DNA of 44,035 nt from Phenylobacterium sp. (lineage in GTDB: Bacteria > Pseudomonadota > Alphaproteobacteria > Caulobacterales > Caulobacteraceae): positions 1 to 44,035 of the forward strand of contig NZ_JANXWD010000067.1 in the NCBI RefSeq assembly GCF_025351295.1. The letters are read 5' to 3'. The notes beneath the pieces were generated by a model. It saw only the letters and a program-made list of their open reading frames with translations, did no database searches and was not told the DNA's origin. A program made the translations under genes and the position numbers. Below are positions 33,138-40,493 of the stretch, one piece after another; the first letter of the stretch is position 1, and each line of letters opens with the position of its first letter.

Positions 33138-34069
33138 CGCTGGCCTCCCGCCACGCGCAGCGGCTTCATCAAGGACGCGATCTGCGGCGGCGGCGGGGCC
33201 GGCGCGGCGCGCAGCTGGCTGAGGAAGCGCCGCAGCGCCGGGTTGTCGTGATCGTTGCGCCAGGCCGCGATCAGCCGCAGCGCCGGGGCGCCCGGCAGCG
33301 GCGAGAAGGCGACCCCGGCGCGGGTGGCCAACGCCACGCTCTGCGGCACCACCGCATGGCCGGCGCCGGCCGCGACCAGGCCCAGCACCCCGTCATGGGA
33401 CGTCATCTGGACCCGGACCCCGGCGCGGGCCCCGCCACGCTCGGTGACCAGGCGCTGGATGCGGGCCCAGTCGTCGCCGGCCGCGCAGAGCACCGGCGCG
33501 TGGCCCAGCGGCTCGTCCGGGTGCTCCAGCGAGCGGGCCAGCAGCCAGGGCTCGGACCACAGGGACAGGCGATCCAGGCCCGGCGGGGCGTCGTCGCCAT
33601 CGATGAGGATGGCGTCCAGTTCACGGTCGAGGACGGCGGCCACCAGCTCGACGGCGGAGCCGGCGCGCAGCTCCAGCTCTACGTCGAAGGCCGAGCGGCG
33701 ATACGCGCGCAGCATGGCCTCGGCCGGGCCGGCGGTGAGCGGCCAGACGTGGCCCAGGCGTAGACGCCCGACCTCGCCCCGACCGGCCGCCCCGGCGCGC
33801 ACGGCGGCCTTGGTGAGCAGCTCCAGGGCGCGCTCGACCTCGCCAAGGAAGCGCTCGCCGGCCCCGGTGGGCCTCGCGCCGCCCGAGGAGCGCTGGAACA
33901 GGGACACGCCCAGCGCGTCTTCCAGCGCCAGCACCCGGCGGGACAGGACCGAGGGGTTCACGCCGAGCGCCTCGGAGGCGCGGCGGAAGCCCAGGTGCTC
34001 GCGTACCATCAGCGCGGAGCGCAGGGCCGCGATGTCCTGGGCGGCCGAGGCCTCGGCGCTGCGCTTCAT
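33134..34069 (-). CDS. LysR-family transcriptional regulator
   Basis: 311 residues from ATG 34069. The N-terminal HTH has LRSALMVREHLGFRRASEALGVNPSVLSRRVLALEDALGVSLFQRS. The effector-binding domain has HVWPLTAGPAEAML, LDAILIDGDDAPPGLDRL and GVLGLVAAGAGHAVVPQSVA. Both ends overlap neighbours by ATGA, upstream with the 39-residue peptide and downstream with the first ArsR gene. LysR genes usually diverge from their target. Here the divergent gene beyond the peptide is an Lrp/AsnC regulator. Confidence 0.9.
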   Translation of the reverse strand: MKRSAEASAAQDIAALRSALMVREHLGFRRASEALGVNPSVLSRRVLALEDALGVSLFQRSSGGARPTGAGERFLGEVERALELLTKAAVRAGAAGRGEVGRLRLGHVWPLTAGPAEAMLRAYRRSAFDVELELRAGSAVELVAAVLDRELDAILIDGDDAPPGLDRLSLWSEPWLLARSLEHPDEPLGHAPVLCAAGDDWARIQRLVTERGGARAGVRVQMTSHDGVLGLVAAGAGHAVVPQSVALATRAGVAFSPLPGAPALRLIAAWRNDHDNPALRRFLSQLRAAPAPPPPQIASLMKPLRVAGGQR

Positions 34070-34185
34070 CGGGTCTTCGCCGTGCGACGGACGTCGGCGG
34101 CGGCGGCAAGGGCCGCGGTCACCATCGGTGAGCGCAGGTCACGCGCCGGCAGGGCGGCGAACGACGGCGCGGCGGTGGCGGTCAT
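34066..34185 (-). CDS. 39-residue peptide at the head of the LysR-ArsR-ArsR operon
   Basis: ATG 34185 is preceded by AAAGGAG with a ten-base spacer, the best ribosome-binding site in this operon. The TGA at 34066 overlaps the LysR ATG as ATGA. The peptide is MTATAAPSFAALPARDLRSP, then MVTAALAAAADVRRTAKTR, with an Ala-rich helix and a basic end. It shows no signal peptide or domain. It may be a leader peptide that couples translation to the LysR gene, or a small functional protein. I do not recognise it. Confidence 0.55.
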   Translation of the reverse strand: MTATAAPSFAALPARDLRSPMVTAALAAAADVRRTAKTR

Positions 34186-34354
34186 TCGGCGGTTTCTCCT
34201 TTGACCGCAACAGGTTGACGGCCTTGAAGCGGGGCGCTGATGCTGCTGGCCGACCGGCATCGTAACGGCCTCCTTGACAGCCTACGTTCGCGGTCGATTG
34301 TGAGGCTCCGGAGTGTTCGTCGCCATAAGCAAGACGACGGCGGAGTGTGGCGAA

Positions 34355-34834
34355 ATGATTGAAAATCAAATGGCTGATAGGAAAATCGGCGGCGCCCGCG
34401 ACTCCATCGATGAGAAGCTGATCTCGCTGTTGTGCCGCAACGCGCGCATGACGCTGACGGCGCTGGCCCAGGAACTGGCCCTGTCGCGGACGGCGGTCCA
34501 GGCGCGGATGGCCCGCCTGGAGCGCGACAAGGTCATCGTCGGCTACCGGGCCGTCCTCGGGCGCGACGCGGGCGCAGACGACGGCCTGAGGGCCGTGCTG
34601 TCGGTCACCTTCAGTCAGCGACCCTGCTCTCCGGTCGTCGAGAAATTCCGCCACTGGCCCGAGATCACCCATTACTACTCGGTGACCGGACCGCATGACG
34701 CCTATGTGGTGGTCAGGGTGGGCAATGCGCAGGCGCTCTCGCAGTTCGTGGACAGGCTCAGCGCCATCGCTGGCGTGGGCTCGGTCCGGTCCGCCGTCGT
34801 CCTCAAGGCGGATTTCGGAGAGACTAGGTCTTGA
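34355..34834 (+). CDS. Lrp/AsnC-family transcriptional regulator
   Basis: 159 residues from ATG 34355, with GGAG nine bases upstream; GTG 34313 is a weaker alternative. The N-terminal HTH is SIDEKLISLLCRNARMTLTALAQELALSRTAVQARMARLERDKVIVGYRAVLG. The C-terminal RAM domain has the pattern ITHYYSVTGPHDAYVVVRV and SQFVDRLSAIAGVGSVRSAVVLK. Such regulators form octamers and bind amino acids. It is divergent from the LysR chain, with a 170-base shared upstream region. Its last 11 bases overlap the ABC permease gene tail-to-tail. Confidence 0.9.
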   Translation: MIENQMADRKIGGARDSIDEKLISLLCRNARMTLTALAQELALSRTAVQARMARLERDKVIVGYRAVLGRDAGADDGLRAVLSVTFSQRPCSPVVEKFRHWPEITHYYSVTGPHDAYVVVRVGNAQALSQFVDRLSAIAGVGSVRSAVVLKADFGETRS

Positions 34835-35642
34835 TCTTGTAGCCGGTGCGGAACATCCACAGGCACACCCAGCCCAGCGCGACGACCAGTACCGCGGTCA
34901 TCGCCGCCCCGATCGCCAGCGAGCTTTCCGCGCGGCCGATGAAGCCGTAGCGGAAGCCGTCGATCAGGTAGAAGAACGGGTTGAACTTGCTGAAGCTGCG
35001 GAACGGCTCCGGCAGCTTCTCCACCAGGTAGAAGGTGCCCGACAGGAAGGTCATCGGCATGATCACGAAGTTGGTGACCGCCGCCATATGGTCGAACTTC
35101 TCGGCCCAGAGCCCGGCCATGATGCCGATGAAGCCCATGATCAGCGCCGCGCCGACCCCGAAATAGATCACCGCCCAGGGCGCGGCGACCGGCAGCCGGG
35201 CGAACGGCAGGATGGCGACCAGGCTGACCAGCCCCACGACGATCCCGCGGGTGGCCGCGCCGGCCCCGAAGCCGATGACATGCTCCACCGGCGATAGCGG
35301 CGGGGTCATGAAATCGCCCATCAATCCGTTGAACTTGGCCTGCAGCAGGGATGACGACGAGTTGGCGAAGGCGTTGCCGAGGATTTGCATCATGATCAGG
35401 CCGGGGGCCACGAAGGTCCCATAGGCGACGCCGTGGACCTCGCGGCCGCCGCCGACCGCCACCACGAACACCAGCATGTACAGCAGCGCCGTCATCACCG
35501 GGGCGGCCAGCGTCTGCATGCCCACCTTCCAGAACCGCTGGATTTCCCGGATGTAGAGGGTCCGGAGGCCCAGCCAGTTGACCCCGTCGTACTCGCGCGG
35601 CTGCGGCGGGATGACGGCGTCAAGAGTGGGCATGTCTCGCAT
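34824..35642 (-). CDS. ABC-2 type transporter permease, orphan
   Basis: 272 residues from ATG 35642; ATG 35633 is an alternative. Six hydrophobic segments are visible, with the ABC-2 landmarks TLYIREIQRFWKVGMQTLAAPVMTALLY, FVAPGLIMMQILGNAFANSSSSLL and MTPPLSPVEHVIGF. AALIMGFIGIMAGLWAEKFD and PMTFLSGTFYLVEKLPEPFRSFSKFNP match the YadH/NodJ-like subgroup. These permeases need an ATP-binding subunit, and none lies in this window. The partner is either elsewhere or already lost. It exports glycans, drugs or lipids in relatives. Confidence 0.88.
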   Translation of the reverse strand: MRDMPTLDAVIPPQPREYDGVNWLGLRTLYIREIQRFWKVGMQTLAAPVMTALLYMLVFVVAVGGGREVHGVAYGTFVAPGLIMMQILGNAFANSSSSLLQAKFNGLMGDFMTPPLSPVEHVIGFGAGAATRGIVVGLVSLVAILPFARLPVAAPWAVIYFGVGAALIMGFIGIMAGLWAEKFDHMAAVTNFVIMPMTFLSGTFYLVEKLPEPFRSFSKFNPFFYLIDGFRYGFIGRAESSLAIGAAMTAVLVVALGWVCLWMFRTGYKIKT

Positions 35643-35720
35643 GGGCGAGATGTGCGCCGTGCGCGCCCGCAGTTCAAGTGTGCGGCAAAGGTGCGACTTC
35701 CCGACGCAACATGTAGTTCC

Positions 35721-35729
35721 TGTGGAGAA
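35721..35729 (-). promoter_or_regulatory. DnaA-box-like site upstream of gcrA
   Basis: TGTGGAGAA reads TTCTCCACA on the minus strand, one mismatch from the TTATCCACA DnaA-box consensus. It lies about 140 bases upstream of the gcrA start. DnaA is a known activator of gcrA in Caulobacter. One near-match is weak evidence on its own. Confidence 0.3.
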
Positions 35730-35868
35730 CCCGCATGGCGCCTATTGTGGGTCTTAGCCGTTTGTTTACTACTGATGGTGGTTGGTGAGCGCTGACTTAA
35801 CCCGGCGCCACAAGATGTTGATCCAGGCGCCGCTCGGGGGCGCGCCGGATCACTGGGGAGGCGAGATC

Positions 35869-36375
35869 ATGGGCTGGACCGACGAACGGGTCGAACTCCT
35901 GAAGAGGCTCTGGCAGGACGGCCTTTCGGCCAGTCAGATCGCCAAACAGCTGGGCGGGGTCACCCGAAACGCGGTCATCGGCAAGGTCCACCGGCTGGGC
36001 CTGTCGGGACGCGCCACGCCCTCGAAACCGCAGCGCACGGTGTTCAAGGCGCCGCGCCCGGCGCGTCCGGTGGCGGCCTCGCCCTCGGCCCCGCGGCGGA
36101 TCGCCGAGCCGGTGTCGGCCCATCCGGCCCCGACCCCGGTGCGCTACGTCGACGAGCGGCCAGGCACGGCCACGGTGCTGACCCTGGGCGCCCACATGTG
36201 CAAGTGGCCGATCGGCGACCCCTCGCTGGACAATTTCACCTTCTGCGGCCGGCGATCGGAAGAGGGGGGCGGCCCCTACTGTCACGAACATGCCTCTGTG
36301 GCCTACCAACCGGCCCAGTCCAAGAAGAAGTCCGGCGCCGTAGAGCTCGCCCGCAGCCTGCGCCGCTACATCTGA
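35869..36375 (+). CDS. gcrA: GcrA cell-cycle regulator
   Basis: 168 residues from ATG 35869, with GGGGAGG in front; a longer frame from 35782 has no such site. The N-terminal HTH is MGWTDERVELLKRLWQDGLS and ASQIAKQLGGVTRNAVIGKV, the signature of GcrA. A Pro/Ala-rich linker follows (about residues 50-105), then the C-terminal sigma70-binding domain with GTATVLTLGAHMCKWPIGDP, CGRRSEEGGGPYCHEHA and the closing ARSLRRYI. GcrA works with sigma70 at CcrM-methylated GANTC promoters to drive S-phase genes. This identifies the family as Caulobacterales or close relatives. A strong terminator follows. Confidence 0.97.
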   Translation: MGWTDERVELLKRLWQDGLSASQIAKQLGGVTRNAVIGKVHRLGLSGRATPSKPQRTVFKAPRPARPVAASPSAPRRIAEPVSAHPAPTPVRYVDERPGTATVLTLGAHMCKWPIGDPSLDNFTFCGRRSEEGGGPYCHEHASVAYQPAQSKKKSGAVELARSLRRYI

Positions 36376-36416
36376 GATCCGCTCGCCAGAGCGGCCCGAC
36401 TATCCGTTGGGGATGG

Positions 36417-36479
36417 GGGGCGCGTCCGAAACCGAGGTGGCGACTGCTACTTGAGGGCTCGGACGCGCCCCTTTCTTTT
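36417..36479 (+). terminator. Rho-independent terminator of gcrA
   Basis: GGGGCGCGTCCGA (36417-36429) pairs exactly with TCGGACGCGCCCC (36459-36471), followed by TTTCTTTT. The stem has 13 perfect pairs and the loop is 29 bases, longer than in a plain terminator. It lies 42 bases after the gcrA stop. Confidence 0.85.
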
Positions 36480-36508
36480 GGGCCGCGCGGAGGTGTTAGT
36501 TTGCCCCG

Positions 36509-37978
36509 ATGACCGACGCCGCTGCCCCGACCCCAGAGCCCCTCGGCGAGACCGGCAACGCCCGGCCCTACTCCGTCTCGGAGCTGGCGTTCGCGTTGAA
36601 GCGGACGCTGGAGGACGCCTATGGCTTCGTGCGGCTGCGGGGCGAGCTGAGCAAGGTCACCCACCATTCCAACGGCCACGTCTATCTGACGCTCAAGGAC
36701 GAGCGGGCGGCGATCGACGGGGTGGTCTGGAAGGGCAGCGTGCGCGGCCTGTCGGTGCGGCCCGAACAGGGGCTTGAGGTGATCGTCACCGGCAAGATCA
36801 CCGCCTATCCGCAAGGCAGCCGCTATCAGATCGTCATCGAGACCATGGAGGCGGCCGGGATCGGCGCCCTCCTGGCACAGCTGGAACGGCTGAAGGCCCG
36901 GCTGGCCGGCGAGGGGCTGTTCGAGGCCTCGCGCAAGCAGGCCCTGCCGTCGATGCCCGAAGTGGTGGGGGTGATCACCAGCCCGACCGGGGCGGTGATC
37001 CGCGACATCCTGCACCGCATCCGCGACCGCTGGCCGTGCCGGGTAATCGTCTGGCCGGTGGTGGTGCAGGGCGACGCGGCGGCGGCCCAGGTGGCCGCGG
37101 CGATCCGCGGGTTCAACGCGCTGGACGGCGCGGGGGTCGTGCCGCGGCCCGACGTGCTGATCGTGGCGCGCGGCGGCGGTTCGGTGGAGGACCTCTGGCC
37201 GTTCAACGACGAAGCCCTGGCGCGCACGGTGGCGGAGAGCGCGATCCCGCTGATCAGCGCCGTAGGGCATGAGACCGACACCACCCTGATCGACTTCGTC
37301 TCCGACCGCCGCGCGCCCACCCCCACCGCGGCGGCCGAGATGGCGACGCCGGTGCTGGCGGAGCTCAAGGCCCTGGTCTCGGACCTCTCCGGGCGGATGC
37401 ACCGCGGCGGCGGGCGGGTCGTGGACGACCGCCGCGGGCGGATCGAGGCTGCGGACCGGGCGCTGAAGCGCGTGCCGGACCTGGTGCGGCTGGCCGAGCA
37501 GCGCTTCGACATCGTCTCCGGAAAGCTGGGCGCGGGACTGGCGAAGAACGCCGCCGTCCACGAACGCGACCTGGTGCGGGTAGCCTCGCGGCTGTCGCCG
37601 CTGCTGCTGCAGCGGCCGCAGGCGGTGCAGAAGGACCGGCTGGATGGCCTGGTGGTGCGCCTGGCGCCGTCGATGCGACGGCGGCTGGAGCGGCTGTCCG
37701 AGCGGCTCGAGGGGCTGTCGAAGCTCTATGTCTCGGTGGACCCGGAACGCCCGTTGCAGCGCGGCTTCGCCCGGGTGACCCGGGCCGACGGGGCGATCGT
37801 CCACGCGGGCGCGGCGCTGGCTGGCGGCGAGGCAGTCAGCATCAAGTTCGGCGACAAGGTCACCCGCCAGGCGGTGATCGACGGCGCTGGGACCCCCGCG
37901 CCATCCCCGCCCATCGCCCCGAAACCCGCCCGAGCCAGGGGAAAAGCGGAAGGCTCACCGCAAGGCGACCTGTTCTGA
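36509..37978 (+). CDS. xseA: Exodeoxyribonuclease VII large subunit
   Basis: 489 residues from ATG 36509. The N-terminal OB-fold has [20 protein letters not shown], then [20 protein letters not shown]. The catalytic region holds [42 protein letters not shown] and [29 protein letters not shown], all strongly conserved in XseA. A coiled-coil-like arm and [10 protein letters not shown] near the C-terminus follow. Exo VII degrades single-stranded DNA in repair. The small subunit xseB is not in the window. A GGAGGT lies 14 bases before the start. Confidence 0.96.
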   Translation: MTDAAAPTPEPLGETGNARPYSVSELAFALKRTLEDAYGFVRLRGELSKVTHHSNGHVYLTLKDERAAIDGVVWKGSVRGLSVRPEQGLEVIVTGKITAYPQGSRYQIVIETMEAAGIGALLAQLERLKARLAGEGLFEASRKQALPSMPEVVGVITSPTGAVIRDILHRIRDRWPCRVIVWPVVVQGDAAAAQVAAAIRGFNALDGAGVVPRPDVLIVARGGGSVEDLWPFNDEALARTVAESAIPLISAVGHETDTTLIDFVSDRRAPTPTAAAEMATPVLAELKALVSDLSGRMHRGGGRVVDDRRGRIEAADRALKRVPDLVRLAEQRFDIVSGKLGAGLAKNAAVHERDLVRVASRLSPLLLQRPQAVQKDRLDGLVVRLAPSMRRRLERLSERLEGLSKLYVSVDPERPLQRGFARVTRADGAIVHAGAALAGGEAVSIKFGDKVTRQAVIDGAGTPAPSPPIAPKPARARGKAEGSPQGDLF

Positions 37979-38006
37979 CGCGGCCCGGCGCGCTAAATAG
38001 GCGGCC

Positions 38007-38225
38007 ATGAACGCCCACGACAGGACCTTCGGCGCCAACGACCTCGCCAAGCTGCACTACGGCGACGGGGAATATGCCGTGCTGCGCCCGGGCCGCTACG
38101 TCGTCTGCGCCGTCAGCGGCCAGAAGGTTCCGGTGGAACAGCTGCGGTACTGGAGCGCCGAACTCCAGGAAGCCTACGCCGGCCCCGCCGAGGCGCTGAA
38201 GCGCTGGCAGGAGACGCATCCCTGA
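38007..38225 (+). CDS. DUF2093 small protein
   Basis: 72 residues from ATG 38007: MNAHDRTFGANDLAKLHYGD, then GEYAVLRPGRYVVCAVSGQKV, then VEQLRYWSAELQEAYAGPAE. I recognise the DUF2093 pattern (AKLHYGDGEY, RPGRYVVCAVSG, LRYWS.ELQEAY), a short cytoplasmic protein widespread in alphaproteobacteria. It starts 28 bases after the xseA stop and is probably its operon partner. The function is unknown. A palindromic repeat begins right after its stop. Confidence 0.85.
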   Translation: MNAHDRTFGANDLAKLHYGDGEYAVLRPGRYVVCAVSGQKVPVEQLRYWSAELQEAYAGPAEALKRWQETHP

Positions 38226-38228
38226 CCC

Positions 38229-38381
38229 TTTCCCTCCCCTTCCTGGCCCTTAAGGGGAGGAACAGACTGCGAAGCAGTCAGGGTGGGCAAGTTAGGGCCG
38301 AAGCGCTGCGTCGGAGATGATCGCAATTTGCCCACCCCACTCGACTTCGTCGAGTCGGCCCTCCCCATGAAGGGGAGGGAA
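38229..38381. repeat. Long palindromic intergenic repeat, type 2 (copy 2)
   Basis: The outer arms TTTCCCTCCCCTTC (38229-38242) and GAAGGGGAGGGAA (38369-38381) pair almost fully. The blocks ACAGACTGCGAAGCAGTCAG and CGAGTCGGCCCTCCCCATGA repeat those of the copy at 16682-16820 with few changes. The centre is unrelated. It fills the gap between DUF2093 and the alpha/beta hydrolase. Confidence 0.8.
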
Positions 38382-38417
38382 GGCTACGCTACGTCGTAAA
38401 TCCGAGGGGAAACGCCG

Positions 38418-39311
38418 ATGATCCGCACCATGATGGCTGTGTTGGCCGCTCTGACGCTGGCGACCGCCGCCCACGCCGCGCCGCAGGATCGGTACGCGAC
38501 CAACAACGGCGTGAAGATCCACTACGTGGTCGACGGCCAAGGGCCGCTGGTGGTGCTGCTGCACGGTTTCCCCGACTATTCGGCCACCTGGAAGCCGCTG
38601 ACCGCCGAGCTCAACAAGGCCGGCTACCGCACCGCCGCCCTCGACCTGCGCGGCTACAACCTTTCCGACAAGCCGCAGGGCGAGGCCGCCTACGCCATGC
38701 CCAACCTGATCGGCGACGTGGCCGCGGTGATCGCCGCCGAGGGCCAGAAGACCACCATCCTGATCGGCCACGACTGGGGGGCGGCGATCGCCTGGCAGGT
38801 GGTGCTGAACCGCCCGGACCTGGTCAACAAGCTGGTGATCATGAGCGTGCCCCACCCCGCTGGCATGGCCCGCGAGCTGGCCACCAACAAGGCGCAGCAG
38901 GAGGGCTCGAACTATGCGCGCAACTTCCAGAAGCCCGGCTCGGAGACGATGCTGACCGCCGAGGGCCTGGCCGGCTGGGTCAAGGATCCGGCCGAGAAGC
39001 CCGGCTATGTCGAGGCCTTCAAGCGCTCCGACTTCGCCGCGATGATGAACTACTATCGGGCCAACTATCCCAAGGGCGTCGGCGACGCCGCTGCCCCGCC
39101 GCCGACCTTCCCGCAGATCAAGGTCCCGGTGCTGGTGATCCACGGCATGAAGGACACCGCCCTGAACGCCGCCGGCCATTCCGGCGTCTGGAACCAGGTC
39201 GACGCCGACACCACCCTGCTGATGGTCCCGGGCGCCGGCCACTTCGTGCAGCACGACGCCCAGGACCTGGTCGACCGCACGGTGCGCGACTGGCTGAATC
39301 AACGCCGCTAG
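38418..39311 (+). CDS. Secreted alpha/beta hydrolase of the epoxide-hydrolase type
   Basis: 297 residues from ATG 38418. A signal peptide (MIRTMMAVLAALTLATAAHA) precedes the fold. The oxyanion motif is LVVLLHGFPDYSATW. The nucleophile elbow is LIGHDWGAAIAW with Asp 119 rather than Ser, which marks the epoxide hydrolase/haloalkane dehalogenase group. The HGMKDTAL strand supplies an acid, and GAGHFVQHD holds the catalytic histidine. It hydrolyses an epoxide or a halide in the periplasm (inference). It ends tail-to-tail with the Rieske gene, both stops in the shared CTAG. Confidence 0.9.
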   Translation: MIRTMMAVLAALTLATAAHAAPQDRYATNNGVKIHYVVDGQGPLVVLLHGFPDYSATWKPLTAELNKAGYRTAALDLRGYNLSDKPQGEAAYAMPNLIGDVAAVIAAEGQKTTILIGHDWGAAIAWQVVLNRPDLVNKLVIMSVPHPAGMARELATNKAQQEGSNYARNFQKPGSETMLTAEGLAGWVKDPAEKPGYVEAFKRSDFAAMMNYYRANYPKGVGDAAAPPPTFPQIKVPVLVIHGMKDTALNAAGHSGVWNQVDADTTLLMVPGAGHFVQHDAQDLVDRTVRDWLNQRR

Positions 39312-40411
39312 GCCGCGGCCGCTTCCGGGATCATCCGCGTCAGCTTCTCGGCGAACGCCCGCAGTCCCACCTCAGACGGCCCCAGCGGCCCGCTGACGTA
39401 GCCGGACGAGGCCATGCCGTCCTGCACCCGCTTGATCAGCACGGTGTCCTCGGCGTTGACCTGGCGGTTGATCCGCCAGTTGAGGTAGCGCGCCGCCCTC
39501 GCCTCGCGCCGGGCGTCGGGGCGGACGTAGGCGATCTCGCGGATCAGGGTCTCAGTTGCCGAGATCGGGATGAACTGCATGAAGTCGATCTGGTCGGGAT
39601 AGACGTCGAAGGCGATGTTGGGCCACAGCTTGTAGTAGTTCCACCGCCGCCGCGCCCGGCCCTCCAGGTGGTCGAAGGCGGGCAGCAGGGCCTGGTAGCC
39701 GCGCTCGGACCAGTTGGCGGACGGCGCCTCGCCGACGTCGCCCCACATCTTGTCGACCCACGGCATGGCCTCGATGCCGTAGCTGGCGCCGAACAGCCGG
39801 GTCAGGCCCGGATGCGCCACCGGGATGTGCAGGGTGTCGGAATAGTTGTCGGAGATGTTCTTCCAGTTCACCGGTCGCGGCCGCAGCGTCACCCGCCCCT
39901 GCGGCTGCAGGTCGGCCGGACAGTGCGGCGCCAGCTCGGCGGTGTAGGGCGCCATCATCTCCGCCACGCTGGGCAGGCCGGGCGCGAAGCGGACGAAGAC
40001 GAAGCCCAGATAGACCTCCTGCTCCACCGGCTTCAGGCCGTGGGCGTCCAGGTCCAGGTCCTCGAACCCCTGCCACGGCGGCACGCGCACCAGCCGCCCG
40101 TCCAGGCCGTAGCTCCAGGCGTGATAGGGGCACACCAGCCGGTGGCCGCAGTTGCCGTGGGTCCCGTCCGCCAGCCGCGAGGCCCGGTGCCGGCAGGCGT
40201 TGTGGAAGCTGCGCACCTCACCGTCGTCGCCGCGCAGGGTCACCACCTGCTCGCCCAGGAAGTCGAGCGTCTGGTAGTCGCCGGCCCGCGGCACATCGTT
40301 CAGGTGGCAGACCGGCTGCCACGCCGTGCGGAAGATGGTCTCCCGCTCCCGCGCGAAGAACGCCGGGTCGGTGTACATCCAGGCGGGAAGGCTTTGCGCC
40401 GGCGTGGTCAT
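39308..40411 (-). CDS. Rieske-type ring-hydroxylating oxygenase alpha subunit
   Basis: 367 residues from ATG 40411 (MTTPAQSLPAWMYTDPAFFA). The Rieske cluster has C73/H75 in ACRHRAS and C94/H97 in CPYHAWSYG. The mononuclear-iron region is NWKNISDNYSDTLHIPVAHPGL, with the Asn-Asp...His...His pattern (H195, H200). The C-terminus reads VNAEDTVLIKRVQDGMASSG and GPLGPSEVGLRAFAEKL, as in the small RHO-alpha-like group acting on aromatic or quaternary-amine substrates. No ferredoxin or reductase gene is near, so electrons must come from a partner elsewhere. It diverges from the Gfo/Idh/MocA gene. Confidence 0.92.
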   Translation of the reverse strand: MTTPAQSLPAWMYTDPAFFARERETIFRTAWQPVCHLNDVPRAGDYQTLDFLGEQVVTLRGDDGEVRSFHNACRHRASRLADGTHGNCGHRLVCPYHAWSYGLDGRLVRVPPWQGFEDLDLDAHGLKPVEQEVYLGFVFVRFAPGLPSVAEMMAPYTAELAPHCPADLQPQGRVTLRPRPVNWKNISDNYSDTLHIPVAHPGLTRLFGASYGIEAMPWVDKMWGDVGEAPSANWSERGYQALLPAFDHLEGRARRRWNYYKLWPNIAFDVYPDQIDFMQFIPISATETLIREIAYVRPDARREARAARYLNWRINRQVNAEDTVLIKRVQDGMASSGYVSGPLGPSEVGLRAFAEKLTRMIPEAAAA

Positions 40412-40493
40412 GCGCGTTCCATAGCCGGCCTTGCAAAGGCGGCCAAACGCGACGCCAAATGCGCCCAATCAAGAGACGGCATTGGGGGAAACG

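Noticed and set aside
35797..35800. CtrA box in the gcrA promoter
   Set aside because: Only one TTAA half-site is present. The second TTAA at the required seven-base spacing is absent.
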